Shown here: in pieces, positions 1-6,875 of the stretch
How positions within the stretch are numbered: the stretch's first letter is position 1
How the letters are laid out: every line of letters begins with the position of its first letter
Source of the DNA: Clostridia bacterium
Lineage (GTDB): Bacteria; Bacillota; Clostridia; Oscillospirales; CAG-382
Direction: 5' to 3'
NCBI GenBank assembly: GCA_017613815.1
Contig: JAGADB010000084.1
Span: 1 to 19,537, forward strand
Length of the DNA stretch: 19,537 bases
The notes under the pieces: generated by a model
Databases searched by the model: none
The model's input: the letters and a program-made list of their open reading frames with translations, nothing else
Told to the model about the DNA's origin: nothing
Program-made: the position numbers and the translations under genes

Positions 1-1
1 A

Positions 2-466
2 GGCTTTACGGGGACGAGGCTAGGCTATACTGTCATCCCGAGGACGCTCGAGCGGAACGGCATGAACCTGAACGCCATGTGGGTGCGCAACCGCACGACA
101 AAGACGAACGGCGTGTCGTACGTCATTCAGAAGGGCGGAACCGCCGTTTTCAGCGACGAGGGACAGAGGCAGATCAAGGAAAACATCAAAAAATACAAGC
201 AAAACGCCGGAATTCTTATGAAAGCGCTCGACGAGCTCGGTATTTGGTACTGCGGCGGCAAAAACGCGCCGTATATCTGGATGAAATGCCCGAAAGGCAT
301 GGGAAGCTGGGAGTTTTTTGACTATATGCTTCACGAAATTCAGGTTGTCGGCACCCCCGGAGAGGGATTCGGCAAATGCGGCGAAGGATATTTCCGACTT
401 TCGTCGTTCGGAAGTTTATACGACACCGAAGAGGCGGCAAAACGCATGGTAAAATTGCTGAAATAA
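2..466 (+). CDS. dapL: LL-diaminopimelate aminotransferase, C-terminal part (5' end cut by window)
   Basis: This is the last 154 residues of a PLP-dependent class I/II aminotransferase of the DapL type. DapL converts tetrahydrodipicolinate directly to LL-diaminopimelate for lysine and peptidoglycan synthesis in the cytoplasm. The frame is open from base 2 and begins GFTGTRLGYTVIP, the segment that in DapL follows the PLP lysine, so that lysine lies just outside the window. The next landmarks are NGVSYVIQKGG, YIWMKCPKGMGSWEFFDYML and GEGYFRLSSFGS, whose arginine is the usual substrate-carboxylate ligand. These match DapL better than general aspartate aminotransferases. The gene ends with TAA just before a strong terminator, so it is the last gene of its transcript. 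An ATG at base 62 is internal and not a start. Family assignment is confident; the missing N-terminus cannot be judged. Confidence 0.9.
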   Translation, partial: GFTGTRLGYTVIPRTLERNGMNLNAMWVRNRTTKTNGVSYVIQKGGTAVFSDEGQRQIKENIKKYKQNAGILMKALDELGIWYCGGKNAPYIWMKCPKGMGSWEFFDYMLHEIQVVGTPGEGFGKCGEGYFRLSSFGSLYDTEEAAKRMVKLLK

Positions 467-480
467 CGGTTTAAAAATAA

Positions 481-510
481 AAAAACGGAGCAAATATTGC
501 TCCGTTTTTT
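481..510. terminator. Bidirectional intrinsic terminator between dapL and the EIIC-EAL gene
   Basis: A 13-bp perfect inverted repeat (481-493 with 497-509) encloses a 3-base loop. The core is CGGAGCAA/TTGCTCCG. T-runs follow on the plus side and A-runs precede it, so it can end transcripts from both directions. It sits between the two convergent genes dapL and the EIIC-EAL gene. Confidence 0.9.
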
Positions 511-524
511 ATATTTTTTTGCGT

Positions 525-2636
525 TCATTTTTTGATTTCCGAGATAAATACCGCGGGCGAAAACAGGTAGCCCTGGTAGAAATCGCAGCCCGTTTCGTGC
601 AGGGCGTCAAGCTGTTCTTTTGTCTCGACGTATTCCGCTATAACGCTTAAACGCAGGCTTTTTGCAAGACGGGATATCGATATGATTATTTCTCTGCAGT
701 TGCTGCGGTCAAACAACTCCCTTACAAGCGAGCCGTCAAGTTTTATGAAATCGAAGAGGTTTTCTTTGAGATAGTTTACAGACGTCTGTCCCATCGAGAA
801 GTCGTCGATGGCAAGCGACAAACCGAGGGCTTTCAAGGCCTTGAAGGCATTTACCGTGCTCTCGTCAAACGACAGCGAGTCCTGCTCGGTAACTTCAAGA
901 CAGATATTTTTGCAGGAGAAGGGGTCCTTTTCGTCAAGCTTGCGGCAGAATTGCAGATAACGCGGTGAAACTATGGTTTTTCCGGTTACGTTTATCGATA
1001 TTTTAACGTCTTTTCCGAATTTTTCAAGCACTTTCGGCCTTTCCTGCAAAGCGTGCGTAAATACCGCCTCTTCAAGGTCGGGCAAAAAGCCGCCTTCTTC
1101 CGCAAGTTTTATGACGATGGGAGGGTAGAGCATTCCGTAAACAGGGTGGTTCCACCTGAGCAAAACTTCCACGCCCACGCAGCTTCCTTCATAGTCGTAT
1201 TGCGGCTGATAAGCAAGAACAACGCCCCTTTTCAGACCGTGCTCAAGCTCGGCGCAAAGCGATTTTGCAAATTCTCCGTAAACGTTGTCCTGCTCCGTGA
1301 GCCGCATGCCCGACATCGCTTTTTCGTTTTTGCGGAAAAAGCTTACGAAGGAATCGTATTCCCTGCGGTATTTTTCTTCGTCGCGTCTGTCAAGCAGACG
1401 GATGAACGGCGCGTAGATCAGCGTTCCGACAATTACGTTGAAAATCTGAAGTAAACTTCCCGCGACGGAGCCCGTCGCATGAAGCCCTCCGAGTATTATG
1501 GGAGTCGTCCATTCCACGCCCTGCGTAATCATCGGGACAAGTCCCGTAAAGAGTGCAAAATATGAGACGGTGTAACATACGAGAGGAACGGCTACAAAGG
1601 GAATGAGCATTACGGGGTTGAAAATAACCGGCAGTCCGAACACCATAAGCTCGTTTATGTTGAAAACCATCGGGAAAGCCGCGGCAAGCCCGAGTCCGCG
1701 GCGCGCTCTGTTCCTTGAAAAGAGCAGTATCGCTATAAGCAGGCATATTGCGGAGCCGCAGCCGCCCATGAGTACGAAGCAGTCGAAAAACACCTTGTTA
1801 AGCACTTCCGTCGGCGCGTTTCCAACTGCTATGGCGGCGCGGTTGATTTCAAGCCCCGGAGCAAAAACGTTTTGCATAACGCTTTCGAGTGTGTCGCTTC
1901 CGTGAATGCCGAAAAACCACAGCACAGACGAAAGAAGAACAAAGAAAAATCCCTTGAAAAAGCCGACTTTTCCGACAGAGAAAAGCTTGTCGAACGCCAA
2001 AACAAGAAGCATTCTGAAAGAATCGACTTTGAAGGCGTAAACAATGATAGTGTTGAAAACCGCAAATATAATTGCCGTCAAAGCCAAGGGGGCAATGCAT
2101 GAGAGCATCCTGTTGAACTCCATGTCCGCGCCCGCCGAATAAAACCGGCGCTGACGCTTGTTCAAAGCGTCGTAAAGCCTTATGTAAACGGCAGATGCCC
2201 CGATACCCGTGATGATTGCAAGAAACATCGACTTGGGTCCGACGCTGTCTGCGCTGAAGGTAGGCAGATACGCGCCCGCAAGAATAAAGAACGAGAGAAG
2301 CGAAGAAATAATAACGCTTATTAAGGGAGCGGAGGTGTTCGACTTTATGTTTTTATACGAACGGCTTATGGAAGCGGCCATATAAATGCTTAAAACGCCG
2401 AAAGTCGCGCTGTACACAAAATCAAAGAACGACAAGAGAAGCCCGTTTGCAAAAGAAGTGATGAAATTCTGGTAAAATGCAAGTGGAAACGTTTTTAAAA
2501 TAAGCGCAAACGCGCCGATGATAAGAACGGGCGTGATTGAAAGTAAACCGCCTCGGATTGCGATTACGGGCGTCCATTGTTCTGCTTTTGCCATTAAATC
2601 ATACAGTTTCTTGGTTTTGCGGACCTTTTCCGTCAT
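525..2636 (-). CDS. PTS EIIC-like permease domain fused to an EAL (c-di-GMP phosphodiesterase) domain
   Basis: A 703-residue membrane protein. Residues about 20-415 are a multi-span EIIC of the lactose/cellobiose type. It keeps WFFGIHG (His245) and FNINELMVFGLP (Glu329), which correspond to the substrate-site His and Glu of the ChbC family. Residues about 450-700 form an EAL domain with EVLLRW (Glu490), Asn549, EVTE (from Glu581), AIDDF (Asp611/612), IKLDGS (Lys632), AEYVET (Glu668) and QGY (Gln688). These are the metal and c-di-GMP residues, so hydrolysis of c-di-GMP to pGpG is plausible. Loop 6 reads DDFSMGQTS instead of the usual DDFGTGYSS, which leaves activity uncertain. There are no EIIA or EIIB domains in the protein or nearby. 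The start is set by AGGGAGG eight bases upstream of the ATG. It has its own promoter and shares a terminator with dapL. I infer a sugar-responsive c-di-GMP enzyme rather than a transporter. Confidence 0.9.
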   Translation of the reverse strand: MTEKVRKTKKLYDLMAKAEQWTPVIAIRGGLLSITPVLIIGAFALILKTFPLAFYQNFITSFANGLLLSFFDFVYSATFGVLSIYMAASISRSYKNIKSNTSAPLISVIISSLLSFFILAGAYLPTFSADSVGPKSMFLAIITGIGASAVYIRLYDALNKRQRRFYSAGADMEFNRMLSCIAPLALTAIIFAVFNTIIVYAFKVDSFRMLLVLAFDKLFSVGKVGFFKGFFFVLLSSVLWFFGIHGSDTLESVMQNVFAPGLEINRAAIAVGNAPTEVLNKVFFDCFVLMGGCGSAICLLIAILLFSRNRARRGLGLAAAFPMVFNINELMVFGLPVIFNPVMLIPFVAVPLVCYTVSYFALFTGLVPMITQGVEWTTPIILGGLHATGSVAGSLLQIFNVIVGTLIYAPFIRLLDRRDEEKYRREYDSFVSFFRKNEKAMSGMRLTEQDNVYGEFAKSLCAELEHGLKRGVVLAYQPQYDYEGSCVGVEVLLRWNHPVYGMLYPPIVIKLAEEGGFLPDLEEAVFTHALQERPKVLEKFGKDVKISINVTGKTIVSPRYLQFCRKLDEKDPFSCKNICLEVTEQDSLSFDESTVNAFKALKALGLSLAIDDFSMGQTSVNYLKENLFDFIKLDGSLVRELFDRSNCREIIISISRLAKSLRLSVIAEYVETKEQLDALHETGCDFYQGYLFSPAVFISEIKK

Positions 2637-2677
2637 ATATAAACCTCCCTTGCTAAAAAATTAACAATATCATTTAT

Positions 2678-2706
2678 ATTGTACCATATATTATTTTAAA
2701 TATCAA
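2678..2706 (-). promoter_or_regulatory. Promoter of the EIIC-EAL gene
   Basis: Read on the minus strand, a -35 box TTGATA (2701-2706) and a -10 box TACAAT (2678-2683) are separated by exactly 17 bases. TGG directly before the -10 box gives an extended -10. It lies between the terminator of the upstream operon and the AGGGAGG ribosome binding site, which suggests that the EIIC-EAL gene is expressed separately from the sugar operon. Confidence 0.8.
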
Positions 2707-2722
2707 GGTCGAACGCTTGTAA

Positions 2723-2758
2723 GGAAAAAGCATACGCCGCCCTTTTCGGGCGGCGTAT
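2723..2758 (-). terminator. Intrinsic terminator of the aldolase/dehydrogenase operon
   Basis: An 11-bp GC-rich perfect stem (2732-2742 with 2748-2758, ATACGCCGCCC and its complement) has a 5-base loop. On the minus strand it is followed by GCTTTTTCC. It lies 9 bases past the stop codon of the zinc dehydrogenase gene. Confidence 0.88.
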
Positions 2759-2767
2759 TATATAAAG

Positions 2768-4027
2768 TTAATCCTTCTGTTTTGCCGCAAGGAGCGTTTT
2801 TTCAGCTTCCGCGCACCAGAGGCCGTTGTTCGCCTTGCAAATCTCGTGGAGCTTTGCAAAGAGCGGGTCGGTCTTTCCCTTTTCCTCAAAATCGGCAATC
2901 GCCGTGAGCGGCATATCTATATGCGTATAGATGAGTTTCTTGCCGCCGGGGATGTTCGGCAGATTGAGCGTCGTTTCGGGAACGCAGTTGAGTCCGCCGA
3001 CGTGCGTTACGAGGATTGCGGGGTCCAAAAGCCCTGCCGCCATCATATCGAGCGATTCCTGCATGTCGTCTGTGTTTCCGCCGGAAGTGCCTACGACGTG
3101 CGTATTAAGGTAGTGTACGTTGTAGAAGTTGAATTTTGCCGAAAAAGCGGGATCCGCGGGGCCAGAGAAGAAATTCAGGCATCCGTCTTTCGCAAGCAGG
3201 GAATCCGCAAGCTCGACGAGCGCGGGAACCGGCGCAAATACCAATATGTCGTCGTAATTCTGACTGTTGTTGCAATCAAGAAGCGCTTTTTTCGCGTCAA
3301 GGTCGCGTGTGTTGAGGTAAACGAGCTTTACGCCCTGTTTTTCCGCTTCCGAGACAGAGAGAATTTCGCCTGCGCGGTCAAGTCTGTCCTGCGCTATATC
3401 GGTTACAACAAGCAGACCGGGACGGCGCGGACAGTGCAGTATGTAGTCGATAGCGGCAAGCCCCATCGGACCTACGCCCGCGAGAATCGCCATGGCTCCG
3501 CCTTCGCGTATGCCCATGTGGTGCTCATATCTTCCGGGGTCGGTGTGGTACATCGCGTGGAACGTGCCGGCAACGCAGCTCACCGGCTCGGCAAGGCTTC
3601 CGCAGAAGAACGCGTCGCCCTCATATTTGAGCAGACAGCCGGTTTCCATAACCTCGTTCGGGATAATAACGTAGGTCGAGTCGCCGCCTATGTTGGAATA
3701 GGAATATCCCGGCGCCGCAAGGGAGCCGTGGTAGTTCATTGCGGGCTGAATTGAAAATTTCTGACCGGGGCGGAACTTGTCCTCCCATTTTTTGCCCACT
3801 TCAATGATTTCACCGCAAAACTCGTGTCCGATAATTACGGGGTTTTCCGCAACGTTGTCGGGAACGCGCTTGTGGTCGCCGCCCTGAACGGCGGCTTTAT
3901 AGCTTGACATACAAAGGCTGTCCGACACGACGCGGGCGAGGATTTCATCCTCTTTGTGCGGCGGCAGCTCAAATTCCTCTAAACGAAGGTCGTTTTTTCC
4001 GTATAATCTTACGGCTCTTGTTTTCAT
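2768..4027 (-). CDS. SorE-like zinc-dependent sugar-phosphate/polyol dehydrogenase (MDR family)
   Basis: A 419-residue medium-chain dehydrogenase/reductase that interconverts an alcohol and a ketone with NAD(P)H in the cytoplasm. Catalytic zinc ligands are visible as Cys39 (DSLCMS), His68-Glu69 (IIGHEF) and Glu147 (SLAEPVSC). The Rossmann motif GVGPMG is at 184-189, with Asp210 in VVTDI favouring NAD(H). The four-cysteine structural zinc loop of many alcohol dehydrogenases is absent. The opening (AVRLYGKNDLRLE, SLCMSSYKAA, DNVAENPVIIGHEFCGEI) and GRYEHHMGIREGG resemble L-sorbose-1-phosphate reductase (SorE) as I remember it. The start follows GAGGAGG inside the end of the PHP gene, only two bases downstream of it, so it is the last gene of the operon. 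The real substrate is not known from sequence. A ketose-phosphate or polyol-phosphate is an inference. Confidence 0.85.
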   Translation of the reverse strand: MKTRAVRLYGKNDLRLEEFELPPHKEDEILARVVSDSLCMSSYKAAVQGGDHKRVPDNVAENPVIIGHEFCGEIIEVGKKWEDKFRPGQKFSIQPAMNYHGSLAAPGYSYSNIGGDSTYVIIPNEVMETGCLLKYEGDAFFCGSLAEPVSCVAGTFHAMYHTDPGRYEHHMGIREGGAMAILAGVGPMGLAAIDYILHCPRRPGLLVVTDIAQDRLDRAGEILSVSEAEKQGVKLVYLNTRDLDAKKALLDCNNSQNYDDILVFAPVPALVELADSLLAKDGCLNFFSGPADPAFSAKFNFYNVHYLNTHVVGTSGGNTDDMQESLDMMAAGLLDPAILVTHVGGLNCVPETTLNLPNIPGGKKLIYTHIDMPLTAIADFEEKGKTDPLFAKLHEICKANNGLWCAEAEKTLLAAKQKD

Positions 4028-4029
4028 AT

Positions 4030-5097
4030 TCAGTCCTCCTCGCGTTTAACCAGCGCCCAGGCGGCGTCCACCAGGTGCCGGTAATTTTCGTCTGTAAGTT
4101 TTTCGCAAATAAAACTCTGTCCGAGAGCGTTTACGTCCTCGCCGGAAATCTGCTGCATGCCGTTTTCGCGGCAGAGCGCCATAACGCGCTGCAGCTGGGC
4201 TTCGGTATTTCTGCTCGGCATAAAGGTTACGGCGTTTACGCCGCGCGATTTTAACATTTCCATAAGCTCGGGCAGAAAGTCGTCCTCGTATTTCGCGGCC
4301 TTTTTGTCGCCCGTCGGGGACGCGGTAACGTCGCCGAGGTAGGCGTAGCAGAGAATTGCGTCGATGGAACGCGCAAAAGATACCGCCTCGTCAAGTAAAA
4401 TCATCTCGTCGGTTGCCGGAATGAATATCTCGGGAATGAGGTCGCTTTTCAGCTTTCCCAAGAGCTTGTAACGCTCGATTTCACTGCCTTCCGGCATCAT
4501 TTTGAAGGTCAGCGCGAAAAGCAAATGCCGCTCTGTAACCGTGCCGCCGTCGGAGAATTGCGAAATCGGAAGCACGTCGCGGTCGAAGTCAAGTTCAAGA
4601 CCGGTAACTCTTTTGATATTTTCCACCATCGCGCGGTTGCGTACGTTTCGCTTTTCACGCAAGGGAGAGAGAAAATCCTGCACCTGTGAAAAATATTTGC
4701 TTCTTACGCTGTGGAACGTCATATAACCTACGCCGCACTGGTCGGGATTGTTGAGACGGACGTTTTCAAAACCCGTTCCCGCATAGTTTATGCGCGCTTC
4801 AAATCCGCACGTCGCGCCCATATTAGCAAGCTTTGCGGCGGCTCTGAATTCCGCCGCTCCGCCCATGCTGTCGTGGTCCATTATACCCGCAACGGGAAGT
4901 CCTTCCATGCGTGAAAACCATACGGCGGCGGTGGGGGAATAGGGTGAAAACGAATAGGTCGTATGTATGTGGTTGTTTGAAAGGTTGCTGCGCACCGCGG
5001 GCTTTTCGGTTTCCGCGTCAAGCAGTTTTTTTAGATTTTCAAGCCGCTCTTTTGCGGTAGGCGCATTAAGGAGCGCCCGCGTTTGAACTTCCGTCAT
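4030..5097 (-). CDS. PHP-domain protein (predicted metal-dependent phosphoesterase)
   Basis: A 355-residue soluble protein with a polymerase-and-histidinol-phosphatase (PHP) fold signature. Visible metal-site motifs are NHIHTTYSFSPYSP (His43, His45), GIMDHDSM (Asp74, His75), CGFEAR (Glu100), TFHSV (His129) and the C-terminal SGEDVN (Glu320, Asp321). PHP enzymes cleave phosphomonoesters or phosphodiesters with two or three bound metals. Residues 1-35 are a helical extension before the domain. The ATG overlaps the stop of the SDR gene (ATGA), and the zinc dehydrogenase starts two bases after its end, so expression is coupled. A role as a phosphatase on the sugar-phosphate of this pathway is only inferred from the operon. 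I do not recognise a characterised orthologue. Confidence 0.78.
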   Translation of the reverse strand: MTEVQTRALLNAPTAKERLENLKKLLDAETEKPAVRSNLSNNHIHTTYSFSPYSPTAAVWFSRMEGLPVAGIMDHDSMGGAAEFRAAAKLANMGATCGFEARINYAGTGFENVRLNNPDQCGVGYMTFHSVRSKYFSQVQDFLSPLREKRNVRNRAMVENIKRVTGLELDFDRDVLPISQFSDGGTVTERHLLFALTFKMMPEGSEIERYKLLGKLKSDLIPEIFIPATDEMILLDEAVSFARSIDAILCYAYLGDVTASPTGDKKAAKYEDDFLPELMEMLKSRGVNAVTFMPSRNTEAQLQRVMALCRENGMQQISGEDVNALGQSFICEKLTDENYRHLVDAAWALVKREED

Positions 5098-5966
5098 GAC
5101 AGCATCACCTGCCCGCCGGTAACGGGAATAGCCTGACCTGTCTCATAGCACTGTTCCACGCAGTAGAAGAGCGCTTTTGCAACGTCGGAAGGCAGACATC
5201 CGCGCTGAATGGGGGCTTTTGAGAGATAATATTTCTTTACGTCCTCCACGGTTTTGGCGCCGGGTACCTTGCCTGCTTTTAAGTACTGTATAAACAGTCC
5301 GCGCACGGGGTCTGACCACAGCGGACCGTCGTAGAAGTTGCCGGGACAGATGGAATTAACCTTTATCTGATAAGGCACAAGCTCAAGCGCAAAGCTCTGG
5401 GTAAGTCCTATGCCGCCGAATTTTCCGCCGGCATAAGCGAAGTTCGCCTTTGAGCCCACAAGACCTGACTTTGAATTTATCTGAATGATGTCGTGCCAGA
5501 GCACGGGAGCCGCGGCAAACTGCATTTTCATTACCGCGCTTGCGTATTTTGCGCAGAGAAAATAACCCTTGTAGTTGACGTCGGTTACGAAATCAAAGGT
5601 TTCGGCGGTCATCTCTCTTAAATCGCCCGCCTTTGCAACGCCGGCGTTGGAAACGAATATGTCAAGTCCGCCGAATCTCTCAACGGTTGCGGTAACGAGG
5701 TTCTTTACGCTCTCTTCGTCGCTCACGTTTACGTACGCGAATGCGGCGCGCTTTCCTAACTTTTTCGCCGCCGCCTCGCCGGTTTCGGTGTTCATATCCG
5801 CAATCATGATGCTTGCGCCTTCAGCGTACATTTCCTCGGCGATTCCGAATCCGAATCCCTGAGCGCCGCCCGTAACTACGGCGATTCTGCCCGAAAGACG
5901 TCCGGGCGCCATGTCTCTGTCGTTGACCTTTTGTGCGGCAGTTTGTAATGCTTCTTCAAATGTCAT
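5094..5966 (-). CDS. SDR-family oxidoreductase, sorbitol-6-phosphate-dehydrogenase-like
   Basis: A 290-residue short-chain dehydrogenase. The cofactor motif TGGAQGFGFG is at 32-41, Asp57 in MIADM favours NAD(H), NAG is at 107-109, and the catalytic Ser165 or Ser167, Tyr178 and Lys182 (YAGGK) are present. A short N-terminal extension (1-25) precedes the Rossmann fold, and the C-terminus GQAIPVTGGQVMLS is typical of the family. It resembles sorbitol-6-phosphate 2-dehydrogenase and the dehydrogenase half of the bifunctional aldolase/SDR proteins of rhamnose metabolism. Here the two activities are separate adjacent genes. I chose the ATG at 5966 rather than one 33 bases upstream because AGGAGG lies 8 bases before it and the ATG overlaps the aldolase stop as ATGA. 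The substrate is not determined. Confidence 0.87.
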   Translation of the reverse strand: MTFEEALQTAAQKVNDRDMAPGRLSGRIAVVTGGAQGFGFGIAEEMYAEGASIMIADMNTETGEAAAKKLGKRAAFAYVNVSDEESVKNLVTATVERFGGLDIFVSNAGVAKAGDLREMTAETFDFVTDVNYKGYFLCAKYASAVMKMQFAAAPVLWHDIIQINSKSGLVGSKANFAYAGGKFGGIGLTQSFALELVPYQIKVNSICPGNFYDGPLWSDPVRGLFIQYLKAGKVPGAKTVEDVKKYYLSKAPIQRGCLPSDVAKALFYCVEQCYETGQAIPVTGGQVMLS

Positions 5967-6799
5967 GCCTGTTTCCTCCTGTAATTTTCTGCTTCCCAAT
6001 GGGAAATAAATTCTATCATTTCATCCGACATCGGCTTCTGTCCGCCGAAAGAAGCGGTGTAGTGCGCTATGGTCTCGGCGCTCTTCCAGCTCTGCCTTGC
6101 AACCTCAGTATCGGGCAGGTTCGGACCCAGACCGCAGTAAACGATGTGGTCGGGCGTAAACGGGCGCGAAAGCGACGGCGGAACGTCGAGAGACGCGTCG
6201 TAGCCGGCTTCAATCGCCTCGTCGAGCTTTTCAAGCATGGAATTTAACATCCGACCTAACTTTTCGGGGTCGTCGGAGGCGAAAAATACGCCGTGATTCT
6301 GCAAAAGCACCGTGTCGGCACCTTCATTTATCTTTTCACGCACCTTCATCGCAAGAATATAGCCGGGACGGCATTCTTCTATCCACGCGGCATCGGGAAA
6401 TAAGCGCTTTGCTTCTTTTTCGCCGTTTTTCGCGCATGTAAGGCCGTTTACCTTGTTTGGATGCAGGTGAAGAACGTAACGCTGAGGGAACAGGGCGTGA
6501 AGCAGCGTTTCAACGCTGGGACGCTTCTGTTCTTCGCCGGGCATGCGGGCAGCAAGTATGTCCGCAAGGAACGCCGCTTCGCGCGAAGCGTCCTCGTCCG
6601 GATAAACTTTTTTGGGAATTTCCATAAGTTTTGCCATATCGAGCGCGACGAATTCTTCGGCGCGTATGGTCGCAAGCGCCGTGCCCGAGCCCTTAACGTA
6701 AAGCACGCCGTTTTCTTTCATAGAGGTGTTGCCGCCTCCGGCAACGACAAGTTCGGGGTCCGCCCCGTAGAGATTGGAAAATGCCACTAAATTTTTCAT
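5963..6799 (-). CDS. Class II aldolase/adducin-family protein (sugar-phosphate aldolase)
   Basis: A 278-residue zinc aldolase of the AraD/FucA superfamily, first gene of the four-gene operon. GGGNTSMKENG (21-31) and VKGSGT (35-40) form the phosphate/substrate loops. HLHP gives His111 and His113, and QNHG gives His169, the expected zinc ligands. Family members split or epimerise phosphorylated sugars, for example rhamnulose-1-P to DHAP and lactaldehyde. Sequence style and partner genes resemble the aldolase half of fused aldolase/SDR enzymes, which are longer (over 600 residues). AGGAGG lies 10 bases before the ATG. No good promoter is seen in the 76 bases upstream to the CPBP gene, so it may be read from upstream or depend on an activator. 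No kinase or transporter is adjacent, and the substrate is unknown. Confidence 0.85.
   Translation of the reverse strand: MKNLVAFSNLYGADPELVVAGGGNTSMKENGVLYVKGSGTALATIRAEEFVALDMAKLMEIPKKVYPDEDASREAAFLADILAARMPGEEQKRPSVETLLHALFPQRYVLHLHPNKVNGLTCAKNGEKEAKRLFPDAAWIEECRPGYILAMKVREKINEGADTVLLQNHGVFFASDDPEKLGRMLNSMLEKLDEAIEAGYDASLDVPPSLSRPFTPDHIVYCGLGPNLPDTEVARQSWKSAETIAHYTASFGGQKPMSDEMIEFISHWEAENYRRKQA
5975..5980 (-). promoter_or_regulatory. Ribosome binding site fixing the SDR start
   Basis: AGGAGG on the minus strand, 8 bases before the ATG at 5966. An in-frame ATG at 5999 lies upstream of this site and would put the gene deep inside the aldolase gene, so the downstream start is preferred. Confidence 0.85.
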
Positions 6800-6875
6800 T
6801 TTATATTTTACCTCCTGTTGAGTACAAATTTATAAAAAGCCCTTTTTCGCAAAAATACGCGGGCAAATTAAGTTT

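Noticed and set aside
2846..3754. A 302-codon open frame on the plus strand opposite the zinc dehydrogenase.
   Set aside because: It lies wholly antisense to a well-supported gene, has no recognisable motif or ribosome binding site, and is rich in Arg/Val runs expected from a shadow frame.
5967..5999. An upstream ATG adding 11 residues to the SDR.
   Set aside because: It would overlap the aldolase gene by 37 bases and lies on the wrong side of the AGGAGG site, which fits the ATG at 5966.
525..6799. A complete PTS sugar-uptake system.
   Set aside because: Only an EIIC-like domain is present, fused to EAL. No EIIA, EIIB, HPr or sugar kinase is found in the window.
6800..6875. A SigA promoter for the aldolase operon (candidate TATAAA near the ribosome binding site).
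   Set aside because: No acceptable -35 box lies 16-18 bases upstream of the candidate, so I do not list it.
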